The position numbers and the translations under genes were made by a program. Positions 16,448 through 23,937 of a DNA stretch of 24,127 nt are shown here, piece after piece (within the stretch, counting starts at the first letter, position 1; every line of letters begins with the position of its first letter). The stretch is taken from contig DKAU01000059.1 of NCBI GenBank assembly GCA_002450925.1, positions 1 to 24,127 of the forward strand, read 5' to 3'. This DNA is from Thiobacillus sp. UBA6918 (GTDB lineage Bacteria; Pseudomonadota; Gammaproteobacteria; Burkholderiales; Thiobacillaceae). A model generated the notes under the pieces. It worked only from the letters and a program-made list of their open reading frames with translations, made no database searches and was not told the DNA's origin.

Positions 16448-16515
16448 TCAAGGCCTAACCCCTATTTGACGCCTTGATTCGACTGGCATTTTATGCCCTC
16501 GCGGCATTATGCCGC
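16448..16515. promoter_or_regulatory. Divergent control region: twin palindromes and a spaced inverted repeat before SulP
   Basis: Two perfect palindromes share the same half-site: GGCAT-TTT-ATGCC (16485-16497) and GCGGCAT-T-ATGCCGC (16501-16515). Their centres are 17 bases apart. A 7-bp inverted repeat, TCAAGGC (16448-16454) with GCCTTGA (16471-16477), stands upstream. TTGACG (16466-16471) is a fair -35 for the SulP gene; the matching -10 (TTTTAT, 16489-16494) is weak and falls inside the first palindrome. Such a layout suits a repressor or activator site. The regulator is unknown. Confidence 0.45.
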
Positions 16516-16582
16516 AACCGGTCAAAGGTCATTTACTCGGCCCCTTCCCCAAAAAAACCTTATCCGTGTGTCAGAAAAGTTT

Positions 16583-18376
16583 ATGCGATTCGATGCCTCC
16601 GCGTGCCCTCTTTGGCTCTACAAATTCCTCCCGTTCCTGCGCTGGTGGCCGCAGGTCACCAGAGAAAGCCTTAAAACTGACGGCATCGCTGGTCTGTCTG
16701 GCGCCATCATCGTGCTTCCACAGGCCGTGGCCTTTGCCACCATTGCCGGCCTGCCACCGCAATACGGGCTGTATGCGGCCATGGTGCCCACCATCCTGGC
16801 TGCCCTTTTCGGGTCCAGCAAACATCTTGTATCTGGCCCCACGACTGCGATCTCCATTGTGGTATTCGCTTCGGCCAGTCCACTTGCCGAACCCGGAACG
16901 GCCCAGTTCATCGGCCTTGTGCTTACACTCACCCTTCTTGCGGGGCTTTTCCAGCTCATCATGGGTTTGGCGCGCATGGGTGCGCTGGTCAATTTCATCT
17001 CGCATACCGTCATCATCGGCTTTACCGCCGGGGCTGCCATCCTGATCGCCTCAAGCCAGATCAAGAATTTCCTCGGTCTTGATATACCCCGTGGCTCACA
17101 TTTCCATGAAGTGATCGCCTATACCGTTACACATCTCGGAAATATCAAGCCCCATGTGGCCGCAGTCGGCCTGGTAACCCTGTTTTCTGGAATGGCCGCC
17201 AAGAAATTCCTCCCCAGGCTTCCATACATGATCATCGCCATGGTCGTGGGAAGCCTATTTGCAGTCTTGCTAAACCAGATCGCAGGCAGTGAGACAGGCA
17301 TCAAAACGGTTGGCGCACTCAACGTCGGCCTTCCGCCCTTCTCCATGCCTGACTTCTCATTTCAGGCAATCAAGCAAACCTTGTTTCCTGCACTCATCAT
17401 CACCATCCTGGCGTTGACCGAGGCGGTCGCCATTGCCCGTTCCGTTGCCATCAAATCCGGACAAACCATCGACAGCAACCAGGAGTTCATTGGACAAGGC
17501 CTGTCGAACATTTTTGGCAGCTTCTTTTCAGGGTACGCCAGCAGCGGGTCTTTCAACCGCAGCGGCGTCAACTACAGTGCGGGCGCACAAACTCCGATGG
17601 CCGCCGTATTTTCGGCCGTTCTTCTTTTGATCATTGTTTTGCTGGTCGCGCCTTTGGCTGCTTATCTCCCGGTTGCCGCCATGGCCGGCATTCTTTTCCT
17701 TGTGGCATGGGGACTGATCGATTTCCACCACATTGCCGAAATCCTGCAAAGACATCGCAAGGAATCCGTTGTACTTGCCATCACCTTCATAGGAACACTG
17801 GTGGATCTGGAAAAAGGTATTTTCCTGGGAATCATTGTTTCGCTTATTTTCTACCTGTACCGCACATCGCGTCCCAGCATGCGGCCGTTGGCGCCAATCG
17901 CAGGCGAGAAATTCAATCCCAATCGCAAGTTTGCCAATGTCGGCAAGGATGCGCCGGGCTGTCCGCAAATGGAAATGCTGCGCATGGAAGGTTCGATTTT
18001 CTTTGGCGCCGTTGAGCATGTTCAGCAAACTCTCAAACAGATAGATGAGCGCAATCCATTGAAGAAACATGTCATCCTGTTTTCGCGTGCAGTCAACTTC
18101 ATTGACCTGGCAGGTGCCGAAATGCTGGCCACGGAAGCGAAACGGCGACAGCAAATTGGTGGCGGCCTTTATCTGGTAGGTGTTCAGCCAGGTTTTTGCA
18201 ACATGCTCAGGGAGGGAGGGCAGGTTGAACATGTCGGTCGCGAAAATATCTTCGGGCACAAAGGCGAGGCCATCTCTGCCATTTACCCACGCCTTGACAG
18301 CGAAGTTTGTAGAAATTGCACGGCACGCATTTTCTCTGAATGCGATATCGAACTTCCCAACGGAGAAAGACGCTGA
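16583..18376 (+). CDS. SulP-family anion transporter with STAS domain
   Basis: A 597-residue inner-membrane transporter (SLC26/SulP). It has an N-terminal SulP signature, GAIIVLPQAVAFATIAGLPPQYGLYAAMVP, and about 12-14 hydrophobic segments to residue ~430. A cytoplasmic STAS domain covers about 465-565 (MEGSIFFGAVEHV, AVNFIDLAGAEML). The substrate may be sulfate, bicarbonate or a dicarboxylate; the sequence does not decide. The last 25 residues carry C576xxC579 and C587 (VCRNCTARIFSEC), an unusual cysteine tail that could bind metal or sense redox state. I chose ATG 16583 for the family-like N-terminus; GTG 16568 and ATG 16493 are in-frame alternatives. The stop shares a base with the next ATG. 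Confidence 0.9.
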   Translation: MRFDASACPLWLYKFLPFLRWWPQVTRESLKTDGIAGLSGAIIVLPQAVAFATIAGLPPQYGLYAAMVPTILAALFGSSKHLVSGPTTAISIVVFASASPLAEPGTAQFIGLVLTLTLLAGLFQLIMGLARMGALVNFISHTVIIGFTAGAAILIASSQIKNFLGLDIPRGSHFHEVIAYTVTHLGNIKPHVAAVGLVTLFSGMAAKKFLPRLPYMIIAMVVGSLFAVLLNQIAGSETGIKTVGALNVGLPPFSMPDFSFQAIKQTLFPALIITILALTEAVAIARSVAIKSGQTIDSNQEFIGQGLSNIFGSFFSGYASSGSFNRSGVNYSAGAQTPMAAVFSAVLLLIIVLLVAPLAAYLPVAAMAGILFLVAWGLIDFHHIAEILQRHRKESVVLAITFIGTLVDLEKGIFLGIIVSLIFYLYRTSRPSMRPLAPIAGEKFNPNRKFANVGKDAPGCPQMEMLRMEGSIFFGAVEHVQQTLKQIDERNPLKKHVILFSRAVNFIDLAGAEMLATEAKRRQQIGGGLYLVGVQPGFCNMLREGGQVEHVGRENIFGHKGEAISAIYPRLDSEVCRNCTARIFSECDIELPNGERR

Positions 18377-18912
18377 TGGGTAACCGCCTCAGCAAGATCA
18401 CCACCAGAACGGGGGATGATGGCACCACCGGCCTTGCTGAAAACACACGCGTGAGCAAGAATCACCCACGGGTTGAAGCCATGGGTGATATTGATGAACT
18501 CAACACCCATCTAGGGCTTTTACTGACGGAGTCTTTGCCCGAAGAGGTGTCTACCCTGCTCACCCAGGTTCAGCATCATCTCTTTGACCTTGGCGGAGAG
18601 CTGGCAATGCCCTCGTTTACCGGCATCACCGAGGAGAAGCTGCGCCTGCTCGATGAATCCATTCAAAAACACAACACCAACCTGCCAGCCTTGAAGGAGT
18701 TTGTTCTGCCCGGCGGAAGCCGCGCAGCTGCGCAGGCTCATGTCTGTCGCGCAATTTGCCGCAGGGCTGAACGACGGGTCGTCAATCTTTCACATGGCGA
18801 GTCCGTTTCCCCGATGGCGCTTCAATACCTCAATCGGCTTTCAGACCTTCTTTTTGTATTGGCCCGCGTTCTAAACAAGGGGAACGAACCAGCACAATGG
18901 AAGAGAGACTGA
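18376..18912 (+). CDS. Cob(I)alamin adenosyltransferase, PduO/MMAB type
   Basis: The 178-residue enzyme transfers the adenosyl group of ATP to cob(I)alamin to make coenzyme B12. The N-terminal ATP motif is SKITTRTGDDGTTGL (6-20). AMGDIDELNTHLGL (35-48) follows, and the C-terminal helices contain FVLPGGSRAAAQAHVCRAICRRAERRV and LNRLSDLLFVLAR, all typical of PduO-type trimers. The ATG at 18376 overlaps the SulP stop (TGATG), with GGAGAAAG upstream as ribosome binding site, so it is co-translated with the transporter. It converges with the DUF4202 gene after 15 bases; no clear hairpin terminator lies between them. Confidence 0.94.
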   Translation: MGNRLSKITTRTGDDGTTGLAENTRVSKNHPRVEAMGDIDELNTHLGLLLTESLPEEVSTLLTQVQHHLFDLGGELAMPSFTGITEEKLRLLDESIQKHNTNLPALKEFVLPGGSRAAAQAHVCRAICRRAERRVVNLSHGESVSPMALQYLNRLSDLLFVLARVLNKGNEPAQWKRD

Positions 18913-18927
18913 CCAGCAGCCGGATAC

Positions 18928-19536
18928 TTACTGTTCCTGTATCGATTTCAGGATCAACGGAACCAGCGGCTCGGGCAGTTTGATCTTGCCGGCCAAAGCG
19001 AATTCCCTCGCCTCTTTCGACATCTTCTGCCAGGTCTTGCGAATGATGCCGATCCACTTGGCTTCATCGTACTCGGGATGCTGCCCTGCAAAGGCAAGCA
19101 TGTAGTGTTCGATGAAAACCAGGTCGACCACATCTTCCAGCAATTGGGTTTCGGTATTGACCTTGAGACCCTTTTTGCCAACCGCCTGCTGCACGCGAGC
19201 AATCATTTCGCCATCGTAACCAGCTTCTTTCATCAGTCGTCCCGCGGTTTCGGCGTGGTATTTATATAGTCCCGTGCGCCATTGCAGGTATCCGGTACGA
19301 TCCATCGGGTAATTGCTGCGCGGCACTTTCCATCGTTCGATGTGTTGGGCACGAACAGCCAGTTTCACTGCTTCGTGTGCGTCTGGCGAGAAACGATCAA
19401 GCATTTCACTCATGCGTTGCGCATAGACCAATTCCTTTGGCACTTCCTGTCCATCAACAATTTCCTTGTTCGGGTCAGCCCCGTTGGCATCATCAAACAA
19501 TGCGATAGCGCGAGCGAATTTTTGTGAGTCAGTCAT
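18928..19536 (-). CDS. DUF4202 family protein
   Basis: The 202-residue soluble protein matches the DUF4202 pattern as I remember it: KLAVRAQHIERWKVPRSNYPMDRTGYLQWR (58-87), KYHAETAG (92-99) and LLEDVVDLVFIEHY further on. The conserved His65, His94 and the acidic ED..D residues resemble an HD-like metal site, but this is inference and no activity is established to my knowledge. It is the last gene of the minus-strand operon with CNP1-like, proB and the histidine phosphatase, 33 bases after the latter. A weak GGAAAA precedes the ATG. Confidence 0.8.
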   Translation of the reverse strand: MTDSQKFARAIALFDDANGADPNKEIVDGQEVPKELVYAQRMSEMLDRFSPDAHEAVKLAVRAQHIERWKVPRSNYPMDRTGYLQWRTGLYKYHAETAGRLMKEAGYDGEMIARVQQAVGKKGLKVNTETQLLEDVVDLVFIEHYMLAFAGQHPEYDEAKWIGIIRKTWQKMSKEAREFALAGKIKLPEPLVPLILKSIQEQ

Positions 19537-19569
19537 GTTTTTTCCAGTTGATAGGGGCTTTCTCAGATC

Positions 19570-20178
19570 TTATGCCACCGGTATTGAACGGCTTCCATGA
19601 AAACGTAATACCGTTCTGAATGGATCGCTTTCGTAACTTATTCTGGTCAGTCCGGCACTTGGCACATCAATGCGATAGGCATTGGCAAGAGGTATTTGCA
19701 ACCCATGTGCAAGTGCCATGCGAATCACACCAGCATGGCACACTACCAAGATATGATCACCCGCATGTTTTTCAAGCAGGGCCTCAATACCCTTTGCCAC
19801 TCGCTTATAAAAATCGTGCAGCGGCTCTGCGCCGGAAGGGCGCGCATTAACCGGGTCAGCCTTGAAACGGGGCAATTGCAGGGGGTCCTCTTCTCCCAGC
19901 TGAGCGGAAGTTTTCCCCTCCCAGACACCAAATCCCACTTCCTTGAAAAGGTCATCAAACTGCAGAGGCAAGCCATGACGTCCAGCAAGCTCTTCTGCAA
20001 ATGAACTGCAGCGAGCCAAGGGTGAAGAGACAATACGGTCCCATGGCTTGTATTCACCAACCGCCTCGCGCATCTGATTCCAGCCCTTTTCGGACAAGGG
20101 GTCGTCTATCTGGCCACGATATTTGCGCCCGCCGACCGGTTCTCCGTGGCGGAGGAAGTCGAGCGTGGTTACGCTCAT
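19570..20178 (-). CDS. Histidine phosphatase (phosphoglycerate mutase-like), possibly alpha-ribazole phosphatase
   Basis: A 202-residue enzyme of the histidine phosphatase superfamily, branch 1. The phospho-accepting RHG motif is at residues 10-12 (DFLRHGEP), with YRGQIDDPLSEKGWNQM after it. VSSPLARC (50-57) and VVCHAGVIRMALA with the second His148 complete the active site. The length and the G..D.PLSE.G pattern fit CobC-type alpha-ribazole-5'-phosphate phosphatases as well as other small phosphatases. A cobalamin adenosyltransferase gene lies 0.7 kb away on the other strand, which makes a B12 role attractive but unproven. The ATG overlaps the proB stop by four bases. Confidence 0.85.
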   Translation of the reverse strand: MSVTTLDFLRHGEPVGGRKYRGQIDDPLSEKGWNQMREAVGEYKPWDRIVSSPLARCSSFAEELAGRHGLPLQFDDLFKEVGFGVWEGKTSAQLGEEDPLQLPRFKADPVNARPSGAEPLHDFYKRVAKGIEALLEKHAGDHILVVCHAGVIRMALAHGLQIPLANAYRIDVPSAGLTRISYESDPFRTVLRFHGSRSIPVA

Positions 20179-21302
20179 AGTCTTACCAGATTGTCGCGAT
20201 GAATAAGTTCGGGTTCGTCAACATAACCCAGAAGGGTTTCTATGGCGGAACTTGGCTTGCCGGCGATGCGACGCGCTTCTGCTGCACTGTAATTGACAAG
20301 ACCGCGGGCAACTTCATGTCCATGCTCATCCATGCAGGCAACAACTTCCCCGCGTTCGAACTCACCTTGCACGGATTTGACACCAACAGGTAACAGACTC
20401 TTGCCTCCGGCGGCCAGCGCCCTGGCGGCACCTTCGTCGAGTATCAGTTTCCCGCGCATTTGCAGGTGATCGGCCATCCATTGTTTTCTTGCAACCAGGG
20501 TTGCCTTTTGAGCGACCAACTGCGTGCCAATGAGTTCGCCCTGCGCAAGTCGCAGTAATACGTTTTCTTCACGTCCCCATGCGATTAAGGTGTGGGCTCC
20601 ACTGCGCGCTGCGCGCTTGGCTGCAAGAATCTTGGTCAGCATGCCGCCCGTACCCACGCTGGATCCCGCCCCACCGGCCATTCGTTCCAGCTCCGGATCT
20701 CCAGCACGCGCTTCATGCACAAACCTGGCTTCGGGATCCTTTCTCGGATCAGCCGTATATAGTCCCTTCTGATCAGTAAGAATGACAAGACAATCGGCTT
20801 CAATCAGATTGGTGACCAATGCACCAAGCGTATCGTTGTCGCCCAGCTTTATTTCATCAGTAGAGACAGTGTCGTTTTCATTGACCACAGGCACCACGCG
20901 CAATTCCAGCAGACTACGAATTGTCGTTCGCGCGTTGAGATAACGTTTGCGATCTGCCAGATCCTCATGCGTCAGCAAGACCTGTGCGGCATGCATGCCG
21001 TGTTGGCGAAACACGCTTTCATAAGCCTGTATCAGCCCCATTTGCCCCACGGCAGCTGCAGCCTGCAGTTCGGGCAGGGCCTTCGGGCGCTTGCTCCAAC
21101 CCAGGCGTTGCAAGCCTTCCGCAATCGCACCGCTGGAAACCAGCACCACTTGCCGGCCGCCCTCCACAAGCTGAGCAATCTGCTCTGCCCAGCGTGCCAG
21201 GGAAGCATGATCCAGGCCCTTGCCGTCGTTTGTTACGAGGCTGCTTCCCACCTTGACGACAACGCTCTTGGCTGAGGCCAGAACCGAAGCTCCCGACTGC
21301 AT
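20175..21302 (-). CDS. proB: Glutamate 5-kinase
   Basis: The 375-residue enzyme phosphorylates glutamate, the first and feedback-controlled step of proline synthesis. The amino acid kinase domain starts with VVVKVGSSLVTNDGKGLD, followed by VVLVSSGAIAEGLQRLG, VPVVNENDTVSTDEIKLGDNDTLGALV and GGAGSSVGTGGMLTKILAAKRA, all family hallmarks. A PUA domain covers about 275-370. The start at 21302 has GGGAG six bases ahead and shares a base with the stop of the CNP1-like gene (TGATG). The usual partner proA is not in the window. Confidence 0.97.
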   Translation of the reverse strand: MQSGASVLASAKSVVVKVGSSLVTNDGKGLDHASLARWAEQIAQLVEGGRQVVLVSSGAIAEGLQRLGWSKRPKALPELQAAAAVGQMGLIQAYESVFRQHGMHAAQVLLTHEDLADRKRYLNARTTIRSLLELRVVPVVNENDTVSTDEIKLGDNDTLGALVTNLIEADCLVILTDQKGLYTADPRKDPEARFVHEARAGDPELERMAGGAGSSVGTGGMLTKILAAKRAARSGAHTLIAWGREENVLLRLAQGELIGTQLVAQKATLVARKQWMADHLQMRGKLILDEGAARALAAGGKSLLPVGVKSVQGEFERGEVVACMDEHGHEVARGLVNYSAAEARRIAGKPSSAIETLLGYVDEPELIHRDNLVRL

Positions 21303-21808
21303 CAAAAGCTCCCTGCCGCCTGTTTCAGTTTGCGCACGCCCTCTTCCGCGCTCCTTACAGGAATACCTATATCGCAGAAAATATCTTCGTAAAGCGCCTT
21401 GCGATAGGAAAGCAGCGATCTCGCCTTGATAACCTCCCAAGCGGCACGCTTGTTTTCGGTCCATGTACCATCACTCTGTCCGAACGCATAAATCTTCCGC
21501 TCGGCCGTGTCACAACGCAGTCCTTCATAATTCACGGTGCGCGCACCACGCGTACTCTCAATGATAATCGTATAACGCACAACCTGGTCCTTGCCGACTG
21601 AAACTGACGCAGCATCTACCATGTATTTGTTGGAAGTTACTGAAGACACATTGACGGGGACAAGATTTTCATCCTTTGGATAAGGCGGCAAACTGGCCGC
21701 AACCTCTTCCCAATGGGTCGTGTCCTCGACGAAATCAGGATTGAGGTATTCCGTCTTCCCAAAGGAGGAGACCGGAAACAAGAAAATTAGAATTGCCAGA
21801 TATCTCAT
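21302..21808 (-). CDS. CNP1-like family protein, exported
   Basis: The 168-residue precursor has a short signal peptide (1-17, cleavage after SFG). It resembles the CNP1-like family (cryptic neisserial protein), known mainly from betaproteobacteria and often next to proB. Features are FVEDTTHWEEVAASLPPYPKDENLVPV, a central beta-rich part with RTVNYEGLRCDTAERKIYAFGQSDGTW, and two cysteines (about residues 114 and 148) that could form a disulfide. The function is unknown. The start codon lies in the loop of a perfect 11-bp inverted repeat (21787-21822), and no Shine-Dalgarno is visible upstream. It is the first gene of the four-gene minus-strand operon. Confidence 0.8.
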   Translation of the reverse strand: MRYLAILIFLFPVSSFGKTEYLNPDFVEDTTHWEEVAASLPPYPKDENLVPVNVSSVTSNKYMVDAASVSVGKDQVVRYTIIIESTRGARTVNYEGLRCDTAERKIYAFGQSDGTWTENKRAAWEVIKARSLLSYRKALYEDIFCDIGIPVRSAEEGVRKLKQAAGSF

Positions 21809-21822
21809 GCAGGCAATTCTAA
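21787..21822 (-). repeat. Perfect 11-bp inverted repeat around the CNP1-like start codon
   Basis: Bases 21787-21797 (TTAGAATTGCC) are the exact reverse complement of 21812-21822 (GGCAATTCTAA), with a 14-base spacer. On the minus-strand transcript the spacer holds the start codon (21808-21806) and the small palindrome AGATATCT. The 3' arm is followed by TTTTCTTG. The 5' arm includes TAGAAT, which could also read as a -10 on the minus strand. Confidence 0.8.
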
Positions 21823-21843
21823 CCCGCCAACCCTGTTTCCGGG

Positions 21844-21873
21844 TTGCCGAGGGTATGATTACAGTGCTATTGA
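21844..21873 (+). promoter_or_regulatory. Possible sigma-70 promoter for the GlcG/HbpS-like gene
   Basis: TTGCCG (21844-21849) and TATTGA (21868-21873) are 18 bases apart, with TGC directly before the -10 hexamer as an extended -10. The start of transcription would lie about 25 bases before the ATG at 21904. The match is moderate. Confidence 0.4.
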
Positions 21874-21903
21874 TACACAGCCACCACCAAATTTAGAGGC
21901 CCC

Positions 21904-22395
21904 ATGAATAGAATCGTTTTGTCATCATTTCTGGTTTTCATGACAGTTTCCCTTAGCCATGCCAATGACATTGTCCCAGTCAAGCAGATCGGTCTGGAAC
22001 TCGCCTCTACAATTGCCATGAAGTCCGTTGAAAGCTGCAGAAAGAACGGCTACAACGTTTCCGCCGTTGTTCTCGACCGTGCGGGCAATGTGCAGGCGGC
22101 GCTTCGCGATACCCTGGCAGCACCCTACACACTTGAAATTGCCGAACGCAAGGCCGGAATGGCCATCATGTCCGGCATTCCCAGCAGCGAGTTTCGCAAA
22201 GCTCGTGCCGATATCAGGCCTGAACTCAACCACATTAACGGCCTGATCGTGATGGAGGGCGCCCAGCCCATCCGCGCTGCAGGCAGCCTAATCGGTGCCG
22301 TTGGCGTTTCAGGTGCGCCTGGTGGCGACAAGGATGACCTCTGTGCCAAGGCTGCACTCAAGGATGTGGAAGAACGCCTGGAATTCGCCAACTGA
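21904..22395 (+). CDS. Exported GlcG/HbpS-like (DUF336) protein
   Basis: The 163-residue precursor has a signal peptide of 20 residues (cleavage after SHA). The mature part matches the GlcG/HbpS (haem-degrading/PduO C-terminal-like) fold. It shows GLELASTIAMKSVESCRKNGYNVSAVVLDRAGNVQAALRD, ERKAGMAIMSGIPSSEF and AAGSLIGAVGVSGAPGGDKDDLCAKAAL. Known relatives bind haem or corrinoids; haem binding in the periplasm is therefore possible here but not shown. GAGG stands just before the ATG. It is divergent from the CNP1-like operon and followed by rlmM after 30 bases. Confidence 0.87.
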   Translation: MNRIVLSSFLVFMTVSLSHANDIVPVKQIGLELASTIAMKSVESCRKNGYNVSAVVLDRAGNVQAALRDTLAAPYTLEIAERKAGMAIMSGIPSSEFRKARADIRPELNHINGLIVMEGAQPIRAAGSLIGAVGVSGAPGGDKDDLCAKAALKDVEERLEFAN

Positions 22396-22425
22396 TGACT
22401 TGTTCGCCGGCTGCCATTTGAGCCC

Positions 22426-23502
22426 ATGACGCACCTTTCAATGTCAGGACTGCTGTTGTATTGCCGTGCGGGATTCGAGAAAGAGTGTGCACAGGACATT
22501 ACCCATTCAGCCGAGGAGCTTGGTGTAAGCGGGTGGTGCAAGGCTGTTCCGGATTCGGCTTTTGTATTGTTTTATCCCGTTGAGCCTAGCGATCTCTCCA
22601 TTCTTAGAAAACGTCTTAACTTTTCAGATTTATGTTTCGCCCGCCAGATGGTGTTCATAGGTGGACAACTGCAACTCTCTGCGTCAAACAGGCTGCCGCC
22701 CCTCGTCGACGCCGCAAAAGCCCTTGGCGGCAGTTTTTCGTGCCTGTGGCTTGAAACTGCGGATACCAATGAAGCCAAGGAACTTTCCGGTTTCTGCCGC
22801 AAATTTGAGCCCCATTTGAAAAAATCCCTTGAGCAGGAAGGCTTGCTCAAGACAGGAAATTCCAGGCTGCCGCGTCTGCATGTGTTCTTTCTTGATTCCA
22901 CCGTATGTTTTGCAGGAACCAGCCAACCCGGAAATTCGAGCAACTGGCCGATGGGTATACCGCGTCTGAAAATGCCGCGGGAAGCCCCTTCTCGCTCCAC
23001 TCTCAAGCTCGCGGAGGCCATTTTGGAGATATTGAGCGAAGAAGAACGCGCCCAGCTTCGGCCCGGGCGACGCGCGGTGGACTTGGGCGCTTCACCCGGC
23101 GGCTGGACCTGGCAGCTTGCCAATCGCGGCATGAAGGTCACCGCGGTAGACAATGGGCCGATAGACAGCGCACTCATGGAAAGCGGCCTGGTTGAGCATT
23201 TACGCGCCGATGGCTTTACTTTCCGCCCCCGTCATCCGGTGGACTGGCTGGTCTGTGACATGGTTGAAAAACCCGCTCGAATAGTAGATCTGGTTGCCCG
23301 CTGGTTCGAGCGCGGAGATTGCAGGGCTGCAATATTCAACCTGAAATTGCCCATGAAAAGGCGCTTTGAGGAAGTACTGCTCTCACGCGCCATACTGCGG
23401 GAAAGGCTCTCAAGACTGGGCATCACCTGGAAAATTTCCGCACAGCATCTATACCATGACCGCGAAGAGATTACCCTCGCGATTACCCCACAAACCCATT
23501 GA
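22426..23502 (+). CDS. rlmM: 23S rRNA 2'-O-ribose C2498 methyltransferase RlmM
   Basis: The 358-residue S-adenosylmethionine-dependent enzyme modifies C2498 in the peptidyl transferase region. The N-terminus LLLYCRAGFEKECAQDI and a THUMP-like domain precede a Rossmann methyltransferase domain. This holds the motif VDLGASPGGWTWQL (218-231) and a K-D-K catalytic set at about Lys194, Asp278 (CDMVEKP) and Lys307 (NLKLPMK). The length matches E. coli RlmM (366). ATG 22426 is chosen; ATG 22441 is an alternative, and neither has a good ribosome binding site. Confidence 0.95.
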   Translation: MTHLSMSGLLLYCRAGFEKECAQDITHSAEELGVSGWCKAVPDSAFVLFYPVEPSDLSILRKRLNFSDLCFARQMVFIGGQLQLSASNRLPPLVDAAKALGGSFSCLWLETADTNEAKELSGFCRKFEPHLKKSLEQEGLLKTGNSRLPRLHVFFLDSTVCFAGTSQPGNSSNWPMGIPRLKMPREAPSRSTLKLAEAILEILSEEERAQLRPGRRAVDLGASPGGWTWQLANRGMKVTAVDNGPIDSALMESGLVEHLRADGFTFRPRHPVDWLVCDMVEKPARIVDLVARWFERGDCRAAIFNLKLPMKRRFEEVLLSRAILRERLSRLGITWKISAQHLYHDREEITLAITPQTH

Positions 23503-23562
23503 ACATGCTTGTTGCAAGCTGACAACAAACTTACACAATATTCCAAATAATTCTAAACCTAC

Positions 23563-23590
23563 TGGTTTTCCTGTATGAATTTGCTAGAAT
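23563..23590 (+). promoter_or_regulatory. Probable extended -10 promoter of the lipoprotein gene
   Basis: TGC (23582-23584) directly before TAGAAT (23585-23590) makes an extended -10. The -35 (TGGTTT, 23563-23568, spacing 16) is weak. The predicted leader of about 70 bases can form several short alternative hairpins (GGGT/ACCC, TCGGT/ACCGA between 23597 and 23632). The surrounding 23503-23666 gap holds nothing else I can support. Confidence 0.45.
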
Positions 23591-23666
23591 TTTGCGGGTC
23601 GGTTGGATCTAACCCATCCCTGACCGATTCTGGATATCCACAAATCTATTTGTTAAGGGAAGATAA

Positions 23667-23888
23667 ATGAAATACTCCGTTCTGCTGGCCGCTCTCCTGG
23701 CCGTTTCCATTACCGCTTGCGGCAAAAAAGAAGAAGCTGCTGAAGCTCCTGCTCCCGCTCCTGAAGCCGCTGCTCCTGCTGCTGACGCTGCCATGCCTGC
23801 CGCTGACGCTCCTGCTGCTGATGCTGCTCCTGCTGCTGACGCTGCTCCTGCTGCTGACGCTGCCGCTCCCGCTGAAGCCGCCAAGTAA
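23667..23888 (+). CDS. Small Ala/Pro-rich repeat lipoprotein
   Basis: The 73-residue precursor begins MKYSVLLAALLAVSITACGKK with a lipobox ITAC, so Cys18 should be lipidated and the signal removed. The mature 56 residues consist almost only of Ala, Pro, Glu and Asp, with five PAADA units. An extended, acidic, disordered chain on the membrane surface is expected. AAGGGAAG lies at the right distance before the ATG. The gene has its own promoter and terminator, so it is monocistronic. The function is unknown; a spacer or surface role is inference. Confidence 0.85.
   Translation: MKYSVLLAALLAVSITACGKKEEAAEAPAPAPEAAAPAADAAMPAADAPAADAAPAADAAPAADAAAPAEAAK
23770..23866 (+). repeat. Tandem 15-18-bp repeats inside the lipoprotein gene
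   Basis: Imperfect copies of GCTGCTCCTGCTGCTGAC (encoding AAPAAD) follow one another in frame, with point differences and one ATG-containing unit. All units are multiples of three, so slippage would change the protein length without a frameshift. Confidence 0.8.
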
Positions 23889-23905
23889 TTCCGGCTTAAC
23901 GGCAT

Positions 23906-23937
23906 AAAAGCCGGTCGCAAGACCGGCTTTTTTTATT
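23906..23937. terminator. Bidirectional rho-independent terminator
   Basis: An 11-bp perfect stem (23906-23916 with 23921-23931) is closed by a GCAA tetraloop and followed by further T's. It ends the lipoprotein transcript on + and, with its A-rich left flank, the aminotransferase transcript on -. The aminotransferase stop (23933-23935) directly abuts the stem. Confidence 0.92.

Noticed and set aside
23766..23870. Repeats in the last + gene as a CRISPR-like or mobile repeat
   Set aside because: The units are contiguous, in frame and coding for PAADA; there are no unique spacers or terminal inverted repeats.
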